The notes under the pieces were generated by a model, which had not been told where the DNA came from, searched no databases, and was given only the letters and a program-made list of their open reading frames with translations. Shown piece after piece: positions 63,724-64,000 of a stretch of 64,000 bases of DNA (positions within the stretch are counted from its first letter, which is position 1; each line of letters begins with the position of its first letter). The stretch is from contig JAGFJP010000163.1 of the NCBI GenBank assembly GCA_024102665.1, positions 1 to 64,000 of the forward strand, in the 5' to 3' direction. Made by a program: the position numbers and the translations under genes. The stretch comes from Thiogranum sp. (GTDB lineage: Bacteria; Pseudomonadota; Gammaproteobacteria; DSM-19610).

Positions 63724-64000
63724 GCATACTGGTCGATCGGCACACGCGGGTCATTTGCCAGGGATTTACCGGCAAGCAGGGCACCTTTCATTCCGAGCAG
63801 GCAATCGCCTACGGCACACAGATGGTCGGCGGCGTGACGCCCGGCAAGGGCGGCCAGCAGCACCTCGGATTGCCTGTGTTCAACACGGTGCGCGATGCCG
63901 TGAAGGAAACCGGCGCCGACGCGACCATGATTTATGTGCCGGCCGCATTTGCCGCGGATGCCATTCTGGAGGCGGCGGATGCCGGTATCGGCGTCATTGT
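63720..64000 (+). CDS. sucD: Succinyl-CoA synthetase alpha subunit, 5' part
   Basis: The first 93 residues are in the window. [20 protein letters not shown] and [20 protein letters not shown], followed by [20 protein letters not shown], are the CoA-binding Rossmann start of SucD. The catalytic phosphohistidine is beyond the window end. ATGA overlap with sucC shows that the two subunits are made together. Confidence 0.97.
   Translation, partial: MSILVDRHTRVICQGFTGKQGTFHSEQAIAYGTQMVGGVTPGKGGQQHLGLPVFNTVRDAVKETGADATMIYVPAAFAADAILEAADAGIGVI

Noticed and set aside
1-64000. CRISPR array, tRNA, rRNA or transposase genes
   Set aside because: No regularly spaced direct repeats, no tRNA-like cloverleaf, no rRNA segment and no integrase or transposase motif was recognised; the repeats found are isolated inverted elements.

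Overview
The window is one contiguous stretch of a GC-rich (roughly 60 percent) gammaproteobacterial chromosome. The evidence is the S10-spc-alpha ribosomal supercluster, a complete dcw (division and cell wall) cluster starting with mraZ and ending ftsZ-lpxC, secA preceded by an M23 peptidase gene, and a minus-strand type IV pilus locus (pilS-pilR / pilA-pilB-pilC-pilD) joined to coaE-zapD-yacG. MurE carries the DNPR motif of meso-diaminopimelate-adding enzymes, LpxC shows a Gram-negative envelope, and ZapD and the pilBCD-coaE-zapD-yacG order are typical of Beta/Gammaproteobacteria. I cannot name a genus; the gene order resembles free-living, often uncultivated, Chromatiales-like lineages (inference only).

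Layout. 1-13931: end of tuf, then rpsJ to rplQ with secY, rpmJ and rpoA, closed by a strong terminator. 14007-20689: an accessory block of mostly minus-strand genes: SAM hydroxide adenosyltransferase, a translationally coupled TerC-CDF metal pair, a secreted retropepsin-like protein, a secreted EF-hand protein, a PrxQ/Bcp peroxiredoxin, a CDGSH-4Fe4S-CDGSH protein, a VOC protein, a VIT/CCC1-type transporter, a CopD-like membrane protein and a small membrane protein. 20928-26067: uvrA, a YajR-like MFS transporter and ssb. 26324-45337: mraZ promoter and operator, then mraZ-rsmH-ftsL-ftsI-murE-murF-mraY-murD-ftsW-murG-murC-murB-ddlB-ftsQ-ftsA-ftsZ-lpxC, mostly joined by ATGA overlaps. 45426-52452: dciA (minus), M23 peptidase, secA, argJ, Nudix-ThiE fusion, lipoprotein. 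52477-62396 (minus): yacG, zapD, coaE, pilD, pilC, pilB, pilA, pilR, pilS and a PP0621-like protein. 62563-end: sucC and the start of sucD.

How the genes work together. The first block builds ribosomes, RNA polymerase alpha and the Sec channel. The dcw block makes lipid II, exports and crosslinks it, and assembles the divisome. The pilus block encodes the extension motor, platform, prepilin peptidase and major pilin; PilS-PilR should act on a clear sigma-54 promoter upstream of pilA. The accessory block has an iron, metal and peroxide theme.

No CRISPR array, rRNA, tRNA, integrase or transposase gene was recognised. The features least explained by standard annotation are: a set of short palindromes sharing a GGGGAC core and sitting in ribosomal, secA and accessory intergenic gaps; two other repeat elements with terminal inverted repeats; a 160-bp purine/pyrimidine inverted repeat; two unannotated small ORFs inserted into the dcw cluster; a decoy start made by a 10-bp duplication at ftsL/ftsI; and a low-GC patch in pilC. 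I did not find a clear new defence or biosynthetic system.
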